A stretch of DNA of 64,000 nucleotides from Sphingorhabdus sp. EL138 (GTDB lineage: Bacteria; Pseudomonadota; Alphaproteobacteria; Sphingomonadales; Sphingomonadaceae): positions 124,001 through 188,000 of the forward strand of contig NZ_OGVD01000004.1 of NCBI RefSeq assembly GCF_900258045.1, read 5' to 3'. The stretch's first letter is position 1, and the number at the start of each line of letters is the position of its first letter. A program made the translations under genes and the position numbers. Positions 8,330 through 17,432 of this stretch are shown here, piece after piece. The notes under the pieces were generated by a model that worked only from the letters and a program-made list of their open reading frames with translations, searched no databases and was not told the DNA's origin.

Positions 8330-10684
8330 TTACGGCGTTGCGCGCTCAATTTCCTTGCGAAGCGAGATGATCAGCGGGCCGATCTTGGTCAGCCGCTGCT
8401 CCTCTTCATCAATGATTGCACGAAACAACGTCTTTTTGAATGCCAGCGTCTTTTCCGGGTCAGGGCGCTTCGCTTCGGGGAGGGTCGAGAGAAGGATATC
8501 AATCATCCGTTCGGCGCCATGGAGCCGGCCCCAAAGATAGTCATTCTCGCGATAGTTCCTGCTAAAGAATGCGCCAAAGTTATTGAACTCAATGCCTTTT
8601 AATGTTGCGGCAACACCGCCCTGACGGATCGATTTTGCATCTTCAGGAGAAATGCGGTCCACCTTGATCGGGTCAAATTCGTCGAGACCTTCACCTTGCA
8701 AAAGGGGCAGGGTGGCGACGTCGTAAAACGGGAAGCCGAGAAAGGCGAGCAGCATGGATCGGCGCTCCGGCTTGGGCAGTCCCGCCATCGCTTCGGCCAG
8801 CTTGGCATCGACCAAAGCATCGGCGGAGGCGAGATCACGAGCCTTCGCCAGGCTGCCGAGCATTGCGGCCGGTGCATGCTCGGCATTTTTGGCCAGAGCG
8901 ACAAAATCATCGCCCAGATATTCAATCGTTTCGCGCTCGATATAAAGGGAAAGACAGTCGTAGATCACATCATGCATCTGCTCGATCACGGCATAGTCAT
9001 CGGGATGCGCGCTATCGAGATCTTCGGCAAACCGCCGGGCTAGAAACCGCAGCCGGCGGATGCGATAACCCAGATCATGCTGCCGGAAGAAATCGGCGGC
9101 GAGCTTTGACGGGCCGGCACCGCCTTTTTTGGCGATATTCTCAAAGCCGTGCTCACGCAGTTCCGCCCACAGCACTTCGCGCAACGCATGATGACTTTGG
9201 GCATTGGAATCGGCCTTCGCCCGCCTCACCGTATGGGCGATGTCCTCAAGCACGGTTGCGAGTTTAAGATGACCATAAGCACTATAGGAAAAGCCGGCGA
9301 GTTTACCGGCCTTGTCCCGTGACTTGCGCCGCCATGCGGCAAGGCGGGCCGCCGTCGGTTTGTCCAGAAACAATGTGCGGCCGAAAATGGCCTCGACATT
9401 CTGCTCAACCTCACCGCGCAGGTTGTCGGTGATCTGCCGCATCTGGATAATCCGGTTGGATCGCCGCGATATGTCGTCAAGATTGTCGCGGATCGGTTGC
9501 TCTCGCGGAATATTGGATATCGCTCCGAATATGGTCGAGAAGAAGCCGGGGAGGTTTTCGTCTTCTGCTTCTTGTGCGGCCTGAAGCCGTTGCAGCGCCC
9601 GGTCGCTTTTGGCGACATCCAGGTCCGGTCTTGGGTCGATATAGACAAAACGTCGATCCACCTCCCGCTTCGCTGGCCGGTTTTTCAAAGCTTCAATGGC
9701 CTGCGCAAAGGGGGCGTTCGCCAAAACGGAACCATCAATCAACACCGTATCATTGGCGGTGCCAGCCCGGCTTTGATTGGGCAATATCCGCTTTAGAAAA
9801 CGTGACCGATTGGTCCAAACCTGATTGCGGTCGGATAGAACATTGTCCAATTCGGTGACCGTGAATGGTGGAAACGCGCCCGGAAAGCTGGCTGTTGCCC
9901 GGCCGGCAAAAACGAGTTCGGCGGGATCAGCGATATCGCCGCCCGGCTTGCCCCGCGTGGAAAAACTGATGGTGATGCGGTGCTCCATCTCCAGAGCCTC
10001 TGGCGGACTATGGAGTTGCAGCTTTTCCGGATGACCGACAAAGTCAGTCACGGTGACAAATAAATCAAGCGGCTGCCCCGGTGGCAGTAATTTGGGACCG
10101 CGCTTGGTCTTCTTCATCGTTGCCAGCGCGTCCATGATCAGCCCGGAAAATATCTTTCCGCCAAATGGAGGCGCAAACCATCTTGCCCGCACGAAGCGGG
10201 ACAGCTTCATTTTTACCTCTTCGCGCGCTTCCTTGGAAACTGTCTGTTCCACCGCGCCGCCCTTGCGGCCAAGCGCCATCCAGGCAATGGGCTCTGCCCA
10301 GAATTTGGAGAAACGTGACAGCGGCCGCGCATCGGGATCCAGTAGCGTATCGACATCAGCCGTTTCCAGCCACATATCGGTCAGCGGTTCCAGAGATTCC
10401 CCGGATATGATCGCTTGTGACAGGAATATACCGTTGATCCCGCCTGCGCTGGCACCTGCAATGATATCAGGCAGCACCCGCAATTTGACGGTGCTTTCCT
10501 GCTCTATCCACTCCAATATGTCGTAATAGGTACCGCGACTGCAGCTATCGTTTTTCTGGCCGTCATGAAAATCCCGGCTGGCCTTGGCAAGCTTCCAGAT
10601 TTCCTTGGTGATGCCATGCATGTAAATGGCGAGGCTCACGCCGCCATAGCAGATCAGGGCCAGTCGGAGTTCTTTTTGCCGCAT
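8330..10684 (-). CDS. Large patatin-like phospholipase
   Basis: 784 aa, close to the roughly 740-residue patatin-related protein family with a DUF3376-type C-terminus. N-terminal RLALICYGGVSLAIYMHG forms the oxyanion-hole strand, the nucleophile elbow is IIAGASAGGINGIF with Ser79, and the catalytic aspartate is Asp317 in LIDGSVLANAPF. The remaining 450 residues are helical and charged without a signal peptide. Predicted acyl hydrolase acting on membrane lipids. ATG at 10684 is the only sensible start. It is 56 bp downstream of the DUF1287 gene on the same strand and may follow it in a transcript. Confidence 0.9.
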   Translation of the reverse strand: MRQKELRLALICYGGVSLAIYMHGITKEIWKLAKASRDFHDGQKNDSCSRGTYYDILEWIEQESTVKLRVLPDIIAGASAGGINGIFLSQAIISGESLEPLTDMWLETADVDTLLDPDARPLSRFSKFWAEPIAWMALGRKGGAVEQTVSKEAREEVKMKLSRFVRARWFAPPFGGKIFSGLIMDALATMKKTKRGPKLLPPGQPLDLFVTVTDFVGHPEKLQLHSPPEALEMEHRITISFSTRGKPGGDIADPAELVFAGRATASFPGAFPPFTVTELDNVLSDRNQVWTNRSRFLKRILPNQSRAGTANDTVLIDGSVLANAPFAQAIEALKNRPAKREVDRRFVYIDPRPDLDVAKSDRALQRLQAAQEAEDENLPGFFSTIFGAISNIPREQPIRDNLDDISRRSNRIIQMRQITDNLRGEVEQNVEAIFGRTLFLDKPTAARLAAWRRKSRDKAGKLAGFSYSAYGHLKLATVLEDIAHTVRRAKADSNAQSHHALREVLWAELREHGFENIAKKGGAGPSKLAADFFRQHDLGYRIRRLRFLARRFAEDLDSAHPDDYAVIEQMHDVIYDCLSLYIERETIEYLGDDFVALAKNAEHAPAAMLGSLAKARDLASADALVDAKLAEAMAGLPKPERRSMLLAFLGFPFYDVATLPLLQGEGLDEFDPIKVDRISPEDAKSIRQGGVAATLKGIEFNNFGAFFSRNYRENDYLWGRLHGAERMIDILLSTLPEAKRPDPEKTLAFKKTLFRAIIDEEEQRLTKIGPLIISLRKEIERATP

Positions 10685-10740
10685 GATTTTTCACTACAGG
10701 ATGGCAGGGAGTGTGCAAGCGTGGAATTGGAGCAATATCG

Positions 10741-11337
10741 CTAGACTGCCCAACGATAATGGCCTGTGATTGGCCACGCAAAGAGGCGGTCTTCCTCACG
10801 GGTGCCCCGTCCGACATTGTGGATCAGCAGCGGGCGGCTTCTTAGTTTGCGATCCGAAACAATCCCGCAATGTGCAAGTCTACCGTCAATAACGCTCGTG
10901 ACGATATCGCCGGGCAACCAATCTTCAGGGTCTTTCGAAAATGGCTCGACCGCCCCTTGCCGTTTGAGAAAGGTACGCATATTCGGGACGCGGCGGTGGT
11001 CGATATTTCGATCGGTCGTCTTGAGACCCCAGATTTTGGGATAGGCCGAAAATGCCTTTTTCATGTCGAGATGGATGAGCTTTTGTAAATCCAGATCAAG
11101 GCCATCGCGATAGGCGCGGATGATGACATCGGTGCACGCACCAGATTTGCGAGGAAAATCTCCGTTAGGATAGCCGATGCCGTGATAGGCCTGGCTGTAA
11201 ATGGTAGTGACGCCAACCTGGCTGCGTGCCGCCAGAACCAATTTTGCCGCGCGGTCCAGCGGCTTTGCTTTCAATAACGGCGGGAGAAGCAAGCTCACAC
11301 CAGCTGCCGCGACGATTTGCCTTCGGGAAATTTTCAT
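10741..11337 (-). CDS. DUF1287 family exported protein
   Basis: 198 aa from the ATG at 11337; alternative in-frame starts at 11352 and 11427 would overlap or nearly abut radA. The N-terminus MKISRRQIVAAAGVSLLLPP has a twin-arginine-like SRRQ and a hydrophobic stretch, so export is likely. The body contains SQVGVTTIYSQAYHGIGYPNGD, GACTDVIIRAYRDG, DHRRVPNMRTFLKR, LPGDIVTS and HNVGRG, the conserved pattern of DUF1287 (relatives include E. coli YijF), an NlpC/P60-like fold with Cys-His candidates. Cell-wall hydrolysis is possible but unproven. Divergent from radA. Confidence 0.82.
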   Translation of the reverse strand: MKISRRQIVAAAGVSLLLPPLLKAKPLDRAAKLVLAARSQVGVTTIYSQAYHGIGYPNGDFPRKSGACTDVIIRAYRDGLDLDLQKLIHLDMKKAFSAYPKIWGLKTTDRNIDHRRVPNMRTFLKRQGAVEPFSKDPEDWLPGDIVTSVIDGRLAHCGIVSDRKLRSRPLLIHNVGRGTREEDRLFAWPITGHYRWAV

Positions 11338-11419
11338 CCTGAAAACATGCATTTGGATGCGTGAATCCTGAATGAATGAAAAGGCTGGTGTTCCGTATTT
11401 GTTCTGATAAATAGCTGTT

Positions 11420-12784
11420 ATGGCCAAACCGAAGAAAAAATATGTCTGTCAGGAATGTGGCTCGATTTCCCATCGCTGGCAGGGACAGTGCGTGGATTGT
11501 GGGGAATGGAATACGCTGGTTGAAGAGGCCGGGGATACGGTCTTTGCGGCCAAGCATAATTTGCAGAGCGGGGGCAGGGAGGTTCGGCTGGTCGGTCTCG
11601 ACAGCGACATAGCTTTGCCCGAACGCAAGCTAACCGGAATCGCGGAATTTGACCGGGCTATAGGCGGCGGCCTTGTGGCTGGCTCGGCAACGCTGATGGG
11701 CGGCGATCCGGGAATTGGTAAATCAACTTTGCTCCTGCAGGTTTCTGCCCGGTTGGCAGAGGCTGGCCTTTCGGTAGCCTATATTTCCGGCGAGGAAGCT
11801 GCGGACCAGGTTCGGCTGCGCGCCCGGCGGCTGGGCTTGGGGAAGGCGCCTGTGAAGCTGGCTTCTGCAACATCGGTTCGCGACATACTGACCACGCTTG
11901 GAAAAGACGCGCCGGATTTTGTGGTGATCGATTCGATCCAGACCATGCATAGCGATTTGATTGAAGGCGCGCCCGGAACCGTCAGTCAGGTGCGGGCATC
12001 GGCGCAGGAACTCATCAAATTTGCCAAGGAACACGGCACAATGATCATGCTCGTCGGGCATGTGACGAAAGACGGTAATATCGCCGGGCCGCGCGTTCTT
12101 GAACATATGGTCGATACGGTAATGAGCTTTGAAGGCGAACGCAGCCATCAGTATCGAATATTGCGGTCGATCAAAAATCGCTTTGGCGGCACTGATGAAA
12201 TTGGAGTGTTCGCGATGGAGGAAATGGGTCTTAGCGAGGTCCAGAATCCATCAGCGCTGTTTTTGACAGATCGTAGCGAAGAAGTGACGGGCGCCACTGT
12301 CTTTCCGGCTCTGGAGGGAACACGGCCGGTTCTGGTCGAAATCCAGGCGCTTACGGTCCGCTTGGCCAGTGGTGCGACCCCGCGGCGTTCCGTCGTTGGG
12401 TGGGATAGCTCTCGCCTCGCCATGATATTGGCGGTGCTCGAAGCGCGTTGTGGGCTCAGTTTTTCGGGTGCAGAAGTATATCTGAATGTGGCCGGGGGAT
12501 ACCGCCTGACTGATCCCGCGGCCGATCTTGCCGTCGCAGCCGCGCTGATTTCTGCTCATGCCGAAAAACCGATGCCAAGCGATGCTGTGATCTTTGGAGA
12601 AATCGCACTCTCTGGTGAGATTCGGGCAGTGTCCAACACACCAATGCGGTTGAAGGAGGCTTCGAAACTAGGCTTCGGAAGAGCTTTGATACCCGCATCC
12701 AAAGAAAACTCTGCCCCAGGTGTGAATTGTGTGAACTTTGCGAAGCTTGCCAATCTCGTTGACCATATGCTTGGCCGCGATTAG
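11420..12784 (+). CDS. radA: DNA repair protein RadA
   Basis: 454 aa, standard RadA length. A C4 zinc finger (Cys10, Cys13, Cys24, Cys27) is followed by the RecA-like core with Walker A GGDPGIGKST (94-103), Walker B DFVVIDSIQ, the family-specific KNRFG motif (252-256) and a C-terminal Lon-like domain (GGYRLTDPAADLAVAAAL). RadA is a branch-migration helicase working with RecA in recombination. It begins the plus-strand run radA, cvpA, Fe-S scaffold, antiporter with gaps of 9 bp or less between the first members. Confidence 0.97.
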   Translation: MAKPKKKYVCQECGSISHRWQGQCVDCGEWNTLVEEAGDTVFAAKHNLQSGGREVRLVGLDSDIALPERKLTGIAEFDRAIGGGLVAGSATLMGGDPGIGKSTLLLQVSARLAEAGLSVAYISGEEAADQVRLRARRLGLGKAPVKLASATSVRDILTTLGKDAPDFVVIDSIQTMHSDLIEGAPGTVSQVRASAQELIKFAKEHGTMIMLVGHVTKDGNIAGPRVLEHMVDTVMSFEGERSHQYRILRSIKNRFGGTDEIGVFAMEEMGLSEVQNPSALFLTDRSEEVTGATVFPALEGTRPVLVEIQALTVRLASGATPRRSVVGWDSSRLAMILAVLEARCGLSFSGAEVYLNVAGGYRLTDPAADLAVAAALISAHAEKPMPSDAVIFGEIALSGEIRAVSNTPMRLKEASKLGFGRALIPASKENSAPGVNCVNFAKLANLVDHMLGRD

Positions 12785-12793
12785 CTAGTCTTC

Positions 12794-13306
12794 ATGACTG
12801 GTTTGGATATTTTTGTATTGGCGTTGATGGGCGGCGCCGCTGTTCTTGGTTTTCTTCGCGGATTTGTGCAGGAAACGCTGTCCCTCATTGCTTGGGTGCT
12901 GGTTATCTTCGCTGTCCGGTTCTTGCATACGCCTGTCACGGATTTCCTGATCGCGCCAATTGGTAATGACGGCGGAGCGGCAGTATTGGCTTTTTGCGCG
13001 ATTGTGATCGTTACCTATGCTTTGGGACGCTGGTTCGCCAAATCTGTTGGGCGCAAATCACGCAAATCACTGCTCGGTCCGATTGACCGTGTGCTTGGCT
13101 TTGGATTTGGCATGATCAAGGGGCTGATCGGGGCGACCTTGGCGTATCTGCTGGTGGTGCTGGTTTATGACAGCATCTATGGTGCAGCAGAGGCGCGGCC
13201 TGAATGGATTGCCGATAGCCGCACTTACCCATTGCTTAATGCCAGCGGTGATGCTCTGGTTCAATTCGTGGAGGAGCAGCGCGAAATGGCGGAAGTAGAA
13301 GAATGA
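12794..13306 (+). CDS. cvpA: CvpA family membrane protein
   Basis: 170 aa with four hydrophobic helices; the opening TGLDIFVLALMGGAAVLGFLRGFVQETLSLIAW is the CvpA signature (G-x-x-R-G-F/x-E-x-x-x-L). Inner-membrane protein linked in enterobacteria to colicin V production and envelope stress tolerance. Located 9 bp after radA, a common alphaproteobacterial order, and its stop overlaps the next start as ATGA. Confidence 0.9.
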   Translation: MTGLDIFVLALMGGAAVLGFLRGFVQETLSLIAWVLVIFAVRFLHTPVTDFLIAPIGNDGGAAVLAFCAIVIVTYALGRWFAKSVGRKSRKSLLGPIDRVLGFGFGMIKGLIGATLAYLLVVLVYDSIYGAAEARPEWIADSRTYPLLNASGDALVQFVEEQREMAEVEE

Positions 13307-13743
13307 GCGACGCGCTTTATACACGGGATATATTGCGTCTGGCGGTGTCCATTCCGCATCAATCGCGGCTGGAAGAGCCCGATGGCACGGCGGAGGTCCG
13401 GTCTCGTACATGCGGAAGCCGGGTGGTTGCCGATATCATATTGTCTGAAGACCGATCTATTGCGCAATTGGGAATAGAGGTAAATGCGTGTGCATTGGGG
13501 CAGGCTTCTACTGCCATTGTGGGGACGGAAGCGATCGGCAAGTCTGCAAAAGACATTGCGGTCGCTAGAGATTACCTGTCCGGTTTTTTGAGTGGTTCTC
13601 ACGATGATCCCGGTCCGTGGGATAATATGGACCATCTTCGGGCCGCGAAAGATCATCCTGGACGACATGCTGCGATTTTATTGCCTTTTGATGCTATCCT
13701 TGCTGCCTTCAAATCGGCAGCAAACGCCAGCGAGGCGGCCTAA
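13303..13743 (+). CDS. Iron-sulfur cluster scaffold-like protein (NifU/IscU N-terminal family)
   Basis: 146 aa. Two of the three IscU ligand cysteines are present, Cys37 in RTCGSRV and Cys63 in NACALGQAS. The third, expected in a HCS-like motif, is replaced: the aligned segment reads GRHAAILLPFDAI. The protein therefore may be a carrier or a diverged scaffold rather than a standard IscU. Overlaps cvpA by 4 bp (ATGA), implying translational coupling. Cytoplasmic. No cysteine desulfurase gene is adjacent. Confidence 0.8.
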   Translation: MSDALYTRDILRLAVSIPHQSRLEEPDGTAEVRSRTCGSRVVADIILSEDRSIAQLGIEVNACALGQASTAIVGTEAIGKSAKDIAVARDYLSGFLSGSHDDPGPWDNMDHLRAAKDHPGRHAAILLPFDAILAAFKSAANASEAA

Positions 13744-13746
13744 GGA

Positions 13747-15519
13747 ATGGAGGGAGCAGAAGCACATATGGGTGATCTGCTATTGGGCGGTTTCATTATG
13801 CTGGGTGCGGCTTTGCTCTTGGTGCTCTTGTTCCGCAAGTTCGGGATAGGTGCTGTTCTGGGCTATCTGATCGCCGGTATATTGATCGGACCGCAAGGTT
13901 TCGGACTGATCAGTGAGGGTGAGACGATCCTCGAATTTTCCGAAATCGGGATCATCCTGCTGCTGTTCCTTGTTGGGCTGGAACTGGCGCCTGCGCGTCT
14001 TATGCGGCTGCGCAAGGCGATATTCGGTCTGGGGATGAGCCAGGTTGTTTTTTGCGGAATTGCTTTGTTCCTGTTGATTATGGCGACGACAAACTTTACT
14101 TTTGGAGCCGCTATTGCACTTGGCTTGCCGCTCGCTCTGTCATCGACAGCGCAGGTGCTGCCGATGCTGCAGTCCTCCGGAAGGCTGAATACGCCAACCG
14201 GCGAAAAAGCATTCTCGATCCTGCTGTTTCAGGATTTGTCGATCATCCCGCTGCTGACAATTATCGGTGTACTGTCCAGGGCGCCGGCAGAACCCGGAGC
14301 ATTATCCGGCTGGATGACCGCGATATTGGGCGTCGTTGCGATTGGCGGATTGATACTGGCCGGGCGATATGTATTGCAGCCCGCTTTGGAGCTGATCGGC
14401 AAGATTGCCGAGCGGGAATTGTTCATTGTTGCAGGACTGGTTGCGGTTTTTGGCAGTGCTGCATTGATGGAACTGATCGGCCTTTCGCCTGCTCTTGGAG
14501 CTTTCATCGCTGGTGTAATGCTGGCCAATTCCCCGTATCGCCACGAACTGGAAGCGGATATTGATCCCTTCCGATCCTTGCTTCTGGGGCTGTTCTTCCT
14601 GGCTGTGGGGATGATGCTGGATGTCGGCGTGATCGCGGAGAATACCGCTTTTGTGTTCGGTGCGGCCATTGCACTGGTTGTGACAAAAATTGTCATCATA
14701 TTTTGTCTGGGCAAACTTTTCGGCATGGATACTCTGCCTGCACTAGGCATGGGCATGTTGCTCAGTCAGGGCGGTGAATTTGGTTTTGTGCTGTTTGCCG
14801 AAGCCGAAAAAGCGCTGCTTATCCAGTCGGAAGCCAGTAGTCTTTTTGGTGCTGTGATTACGGTTTCGATGGCAACAACACCGCTGCTTATGCTGATTGT
14901 AGAGCGTTTTAATGTTGCGCGGACAGAAGGCGATGTCGATCTGGACGATCCCTCTCAGGCAGGCCAAGCTTCTGCGATTGTGGTTGGTCATGGCCGGTTC
15001 GGGCAGACAGTCGCCCAGATGCTCAGCGGGGCGAATATTCCGGTCACAATCATCGATATAAAGCCGCAGCAAATAGGGGTTAGCCAAAAGTTCGGCCGCA
15101 AGGTTTTCTATGGCGACGGAACCCGGGTTGATCTGTTGCGGGGAGCAGGGGCCGATCAATGTGCGGCGATTGTTTTTTGTATGGATGGCAAGGAGTTAAA
15201 CGCCGAATCGCTCGACATGATAAAAATGTCATTCCCCGAAGCGAAACTGTTTGTACGCGCTTATGATCGGGTCCATTTGCTGGAGGTCAAAAAGGCCGGT
15301 CTCGACGGTGTAAAGCGTGAGGTCTTTGAATCGGCAATCCATTTGGCGCGTCAGACTATGACGGCGATCGACGTGGATGAATCGCTAATCGACGAAGTGG
15401 ACCGAGAATTTCGACAGCTTGATTGTGACCGCCTCGAGGCGCAGCGCGCTGCCGGTGATATGCTTGCGGGCAAGCATCTGGGTTTTGGAATTACCGGCGC
15501 AAATAAGGGCGGTGATTAG
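13747..15519 (+). CDS. CPA2-type K+/H+ antiporter (KefB-like)
   Basis: 590 aa if started at ATG 13747, where AAGGA touches the start; ATG 13768 with GGAGGGAG 11 bp upstream is a good alternative and gives 583 aa. About 12-13 membrane helices form the exchanger domain (GAVLGYLIAGILIGPQGFG; LVGLELAPARLMRLRK; ALGAFIAGVMLANS). From about residue 412 comes an RCK/TrkA-N domain with AIVVGHGRFGQTVAQML (GxGxxG nucleotide fold) and ITIIDI-like strand. Inner-membrane potassium efflux with proton exchange, gated by NAD(H) or glutathione adducts in relatives. Follows the Fe-S scaffold by 3 bp. Confidence 0.93.
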   Translation: MEGAEAHMGDLLLGGFIMLGAALLLVLLFRKFGIGAVLGYLIAGILIGPQGFGLISEGETILEFSEIGIILLLFLVGLELAPARLMRLRKAIFGLGMSQVVFCGIALFLLIMATTNFTFGAAIALGLPLALSSTAQVLPMLQSSGRLNTPTGEKAFSILLFQDLSIIPLLTIIGVLSRAPAEPGALSGWMTAILGVVAIGGLILAGRYVLQPALELIGKIAERELFIVAGLVAVFGSAALMELIGLSPALGAFIAGVMLANSPYRHELEADIDPFRSLLLGLFFLAVGMMLDVGVIAENTAFVFGAAIALVVTKIVIIFCLGKLFGMDTLPALGMGMLLSQGGEFGFVLFAEAEKALLIQSEASSLFGAVITVSMATTPLLMLIVERFNVARTEGDVDLDDPSQAGQASAIVVGHGRFGQTVAQMLSGANIPVTIIDIKPQQIGVSQKFGRKVFYGDGTRVDLLRGAGADQCAAIVFCMDGKELNAESLDMIKMSFPEAKLFVRAYDRVHLLEVKKAGLDGVKREVFESAIHLARQTMTAIDVDESLIDEVDREFRQLDCDRLEAQRAAGDMLAGKHLGFGITGANKGGD

Positions 15520-15528
15520 CAACCAAAT

Positions 15529-16629
15529 TCAACCTGCCAGGTCGAGAAACGCCGCAACGTCATCCAAATCGACATCATCGGCGAGATAGGTTTGCCCGAT
15601 ACCGTTGGCCAATAGAAAGGGCAGGTTCCCGGCCGTCATTTTCTTGTCATGCAGCATATGCTGAACTAGCCGTTGCCCGGAGGCCTTGACCGAAGCGCTT
15701 TTCAGACTATGCGGCAAACCCGCACTTTTCAGATGGCTTTCGATGCGCCGCGCGTCGGACTCGTCACAATGGCCGCGTCTGACGGAGTAGTGAAAAGCCA
15801 GCGCCATTCCGGCGGCTACCGCTTCGCCGTGTACCAGTTCGCTGGAATAGCCGGTTTCCGCTTCGAGCGCATGTCCGAATGTATGACCAAGGTTCAGCAG
15901 CGCCCGGCGCCCGCTTAGCTCTTTTTCGTCTTCTGCAACGATATTTGCTTTCGCCTGAACGCTCTGGGTTATGGCGTAGCTCAGGGCTTCGGGATCCCGT
16001 TTCAGCAGCGCCGCGCCATTTTGCTCGCACCATTCGAAAAAAGCCGTGTTATTGATCAGGCCATATTTGATGACTTCCGCATAGCCGGCACGCAATTCAC
16101 GGTCCGGCAAGCTGTTAAGCACCAGTGGGTCAATGAGGACAAATTTCGGTTGATTAAACCGTCCGATCAGGTTCTTTCCCGCCCGGCTGTTAATGGCAGT
16201 TTTACCACCGACGCTGCTGTCGACCTGCGCGAGCAGACTTGTCGGGATCTGGATAAAATGACAGCCACGTTTCAGGATGGCTGCCGCAAAGCCCGTCAGG
16301 TCACCGATGACGCCGCCGCCGAGGGCGACAAGCGTATCCGATCGCTCCGCACCTTCGGCCAATAGCCAGTCCGTAAGCTCTTCAAGTCCTGCCCAGCTTT
16401 TTGTATGTTCACCGGCCGGAAGGACGTGATGGATCACTTTAACGCCGGATTTCTGCAAATCGGCTTGCAACGGTTCGAGCCATTTCGCCGCGACATTGGT
16501 GTCAGTAACCACGAAAACCCTGTCCTTGCTGATATGCGGTGCGAGATGAAGGGAGGGAGTGTTCAGCGCGCCGGGCTCGACAAGGATCTCATATCCATTG
16601 CCGGCAAGATTAACGGCTATACGGTTCAT
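15529..16629 (-). CDS. aroB: 3-dehydroquinate synthase
   Basis: 366 aa. NAD-binding ALGGGVIGDLTGFAA, substrate/metal region QVDSSVGGKTAIN and the zinc ligand motif NLGHTFGHALE are all intact. Converts DAHP to 3-dehydroquinate in the shikimate pathway, cytoplasmic. Start ATG at 16629 overlaps the aroK stop by 4 bp (ATGA), the usual aroK-aroB operon. Converges with the antiporter gene, 9 bp between stops. Confidence 0.97.
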   Translation of the reverse strand: MNRIAVNLAGNGYEILVEPGALNTPSLHLAPHISKDRVFVVTDTNVAAKWLEPLQADLQKSGVKVIHHVLPAGEHTKSWAGLEELTDWLLAEGAERSDTLVALGGGVIGDLTGFAAAILKRGCHFIQIPTSLLAQVDSSVGGKTAINSRAGKNLIGRFNQPKFVLIDPLVLNSLPDRELRAGYAEVIKYGLINNTAFFEWCEQNGAALLKRDPEALSYAITQSVQAKANIVAEDEKELSGRRALLNLGHTFGHALEAETGYSSELVHGEAVAAGMALAFHYSVRRGHCDESDARRIESHLKSAGLPHSLKSASVKASGQRLVQHMLHDKKMTAGNLPFLLANGIGQTYLADDVDLDDVAAFLDLAG

Positions 16630-17201
16630 TTACGCAGCACCTTGATAATGTTTTCTACTGTCAGATCATGCGGCGCGTCGTTACCGGTTACGTGGTGATG
16701 GGCAAGCGCATAGACCGGATTTCTTTTGGCAGCCAGATCCCGTAATATTGTCTCGGGATCACCGCTTCTCAGCAGTGGTCTTGTGTCGCGGCGGGCGACA
16801 CGTTTAACCAATATATCGATATCTGCATCGAGCCAGATCGCCGTTGCTTTTGATAAAATCAGCTCGCGTGTTTCTTCGTTCATAAACGCCCCGCCGCCGG
16901 TTGCGATGACTTGTCGGCCGTCCTCCATAAGACGCGCAATGACCCGCCTTTCACCATCACGGAAGTATTCTTCGCCAAACCGATCGAAAATTTCCGAGAC
17001 CTTGAGGTCCGCAGCTTTTTCAATCTCTTCATCAGCATCAACAAATGGCAAATTGAGCCTTTTCGCCAGTCGGCGGCCGACGGTTGTCTTGCCAACGCCC
17101 ATTAAGCCGATCAAAACCAGAGGTTTTTCGATTAATATGCCACACTCTTCACCGGATTCTTCGGTGGATCGGTCAAAAGGGTCTTTCATGTTTTTGTCCA
17201 T
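16626..17201 (-). CDS. aroK: Shikimate kinase
   Basis: 191 aa from ATG 17201; the frame stays open to 17453 but upstream codons look non-coding and cover a gene on the other strand. ATG 17189 is an alternative; neither has a strong ribosome site. P-loop GLMGVGKT (residues 32-39), shikimate-binding FVDADEEIE and FGEEYFRDGER, the GGGAF motif and the lid RDTRPLL are present. Phosphorylates shikimate with ATP. Translationally coupled to aroB. Confidence 0.95.
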   Translation of the reverse strand: MDKNMKDPFDRSTEESGEECGILIEKPLVLIGLMGVGKTTVGRRLAKRLNLPFVDADEEIEKAADLKVSEIFDRFGEEYFRDGERRVIARLMEDGRQVIATGGGAFMNEETRELILSKATAIWLDADIDILVKRVARRDTRPLLRSGDPETILRDLAAKRNPVYALAHHHVTGNDAPHDLTVENIIKVLRK

Positions 17202-17294
17202 TGAGGCAAAGGCTATACAGAGGATGGTGGTGAGTGCAAAACCCAATGCGCCTGCGCCTGTAAATTTGGTAAAAAGAAAGATATTGGAACAAAG

Positions 17295-17429
17295 ATGCCG
17301 CGTAACTTGGTTTTTCTGATCGTCTTTCTGGTCGCCATTGTCGGAGCGATGTTCCTTTTGGCATCGATGGATGTCGAACAAGACGTAAAACCGGTCGAAA
17401 AACCAGTGATTGGCGGAGAATTGAACTAA
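17295..17429 (+). CDS. Small single-span membrane protein, 44 aa
   Basis: An ATG at 17295 opens a 44-codon frame: a short basic start, then NLVFLIVFLVAIVGAMFLLA as one transmembrane helix, then an acidic/lysine tail ending GGELN. GGAAC lies upstream as a weak ribosome site, and the stop is 3 bp before the next gene's ATG, so the pair are likely coupled. Function not recognised; it could assist or anchor the large exported protein encoded next. Confidence 0.65.
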   Translation: MPRNLVFLIVFLVAIVGAMFLLASMDVEQDVKPVEKPVIGGELN

Positions 17430-17432
17430 GCG

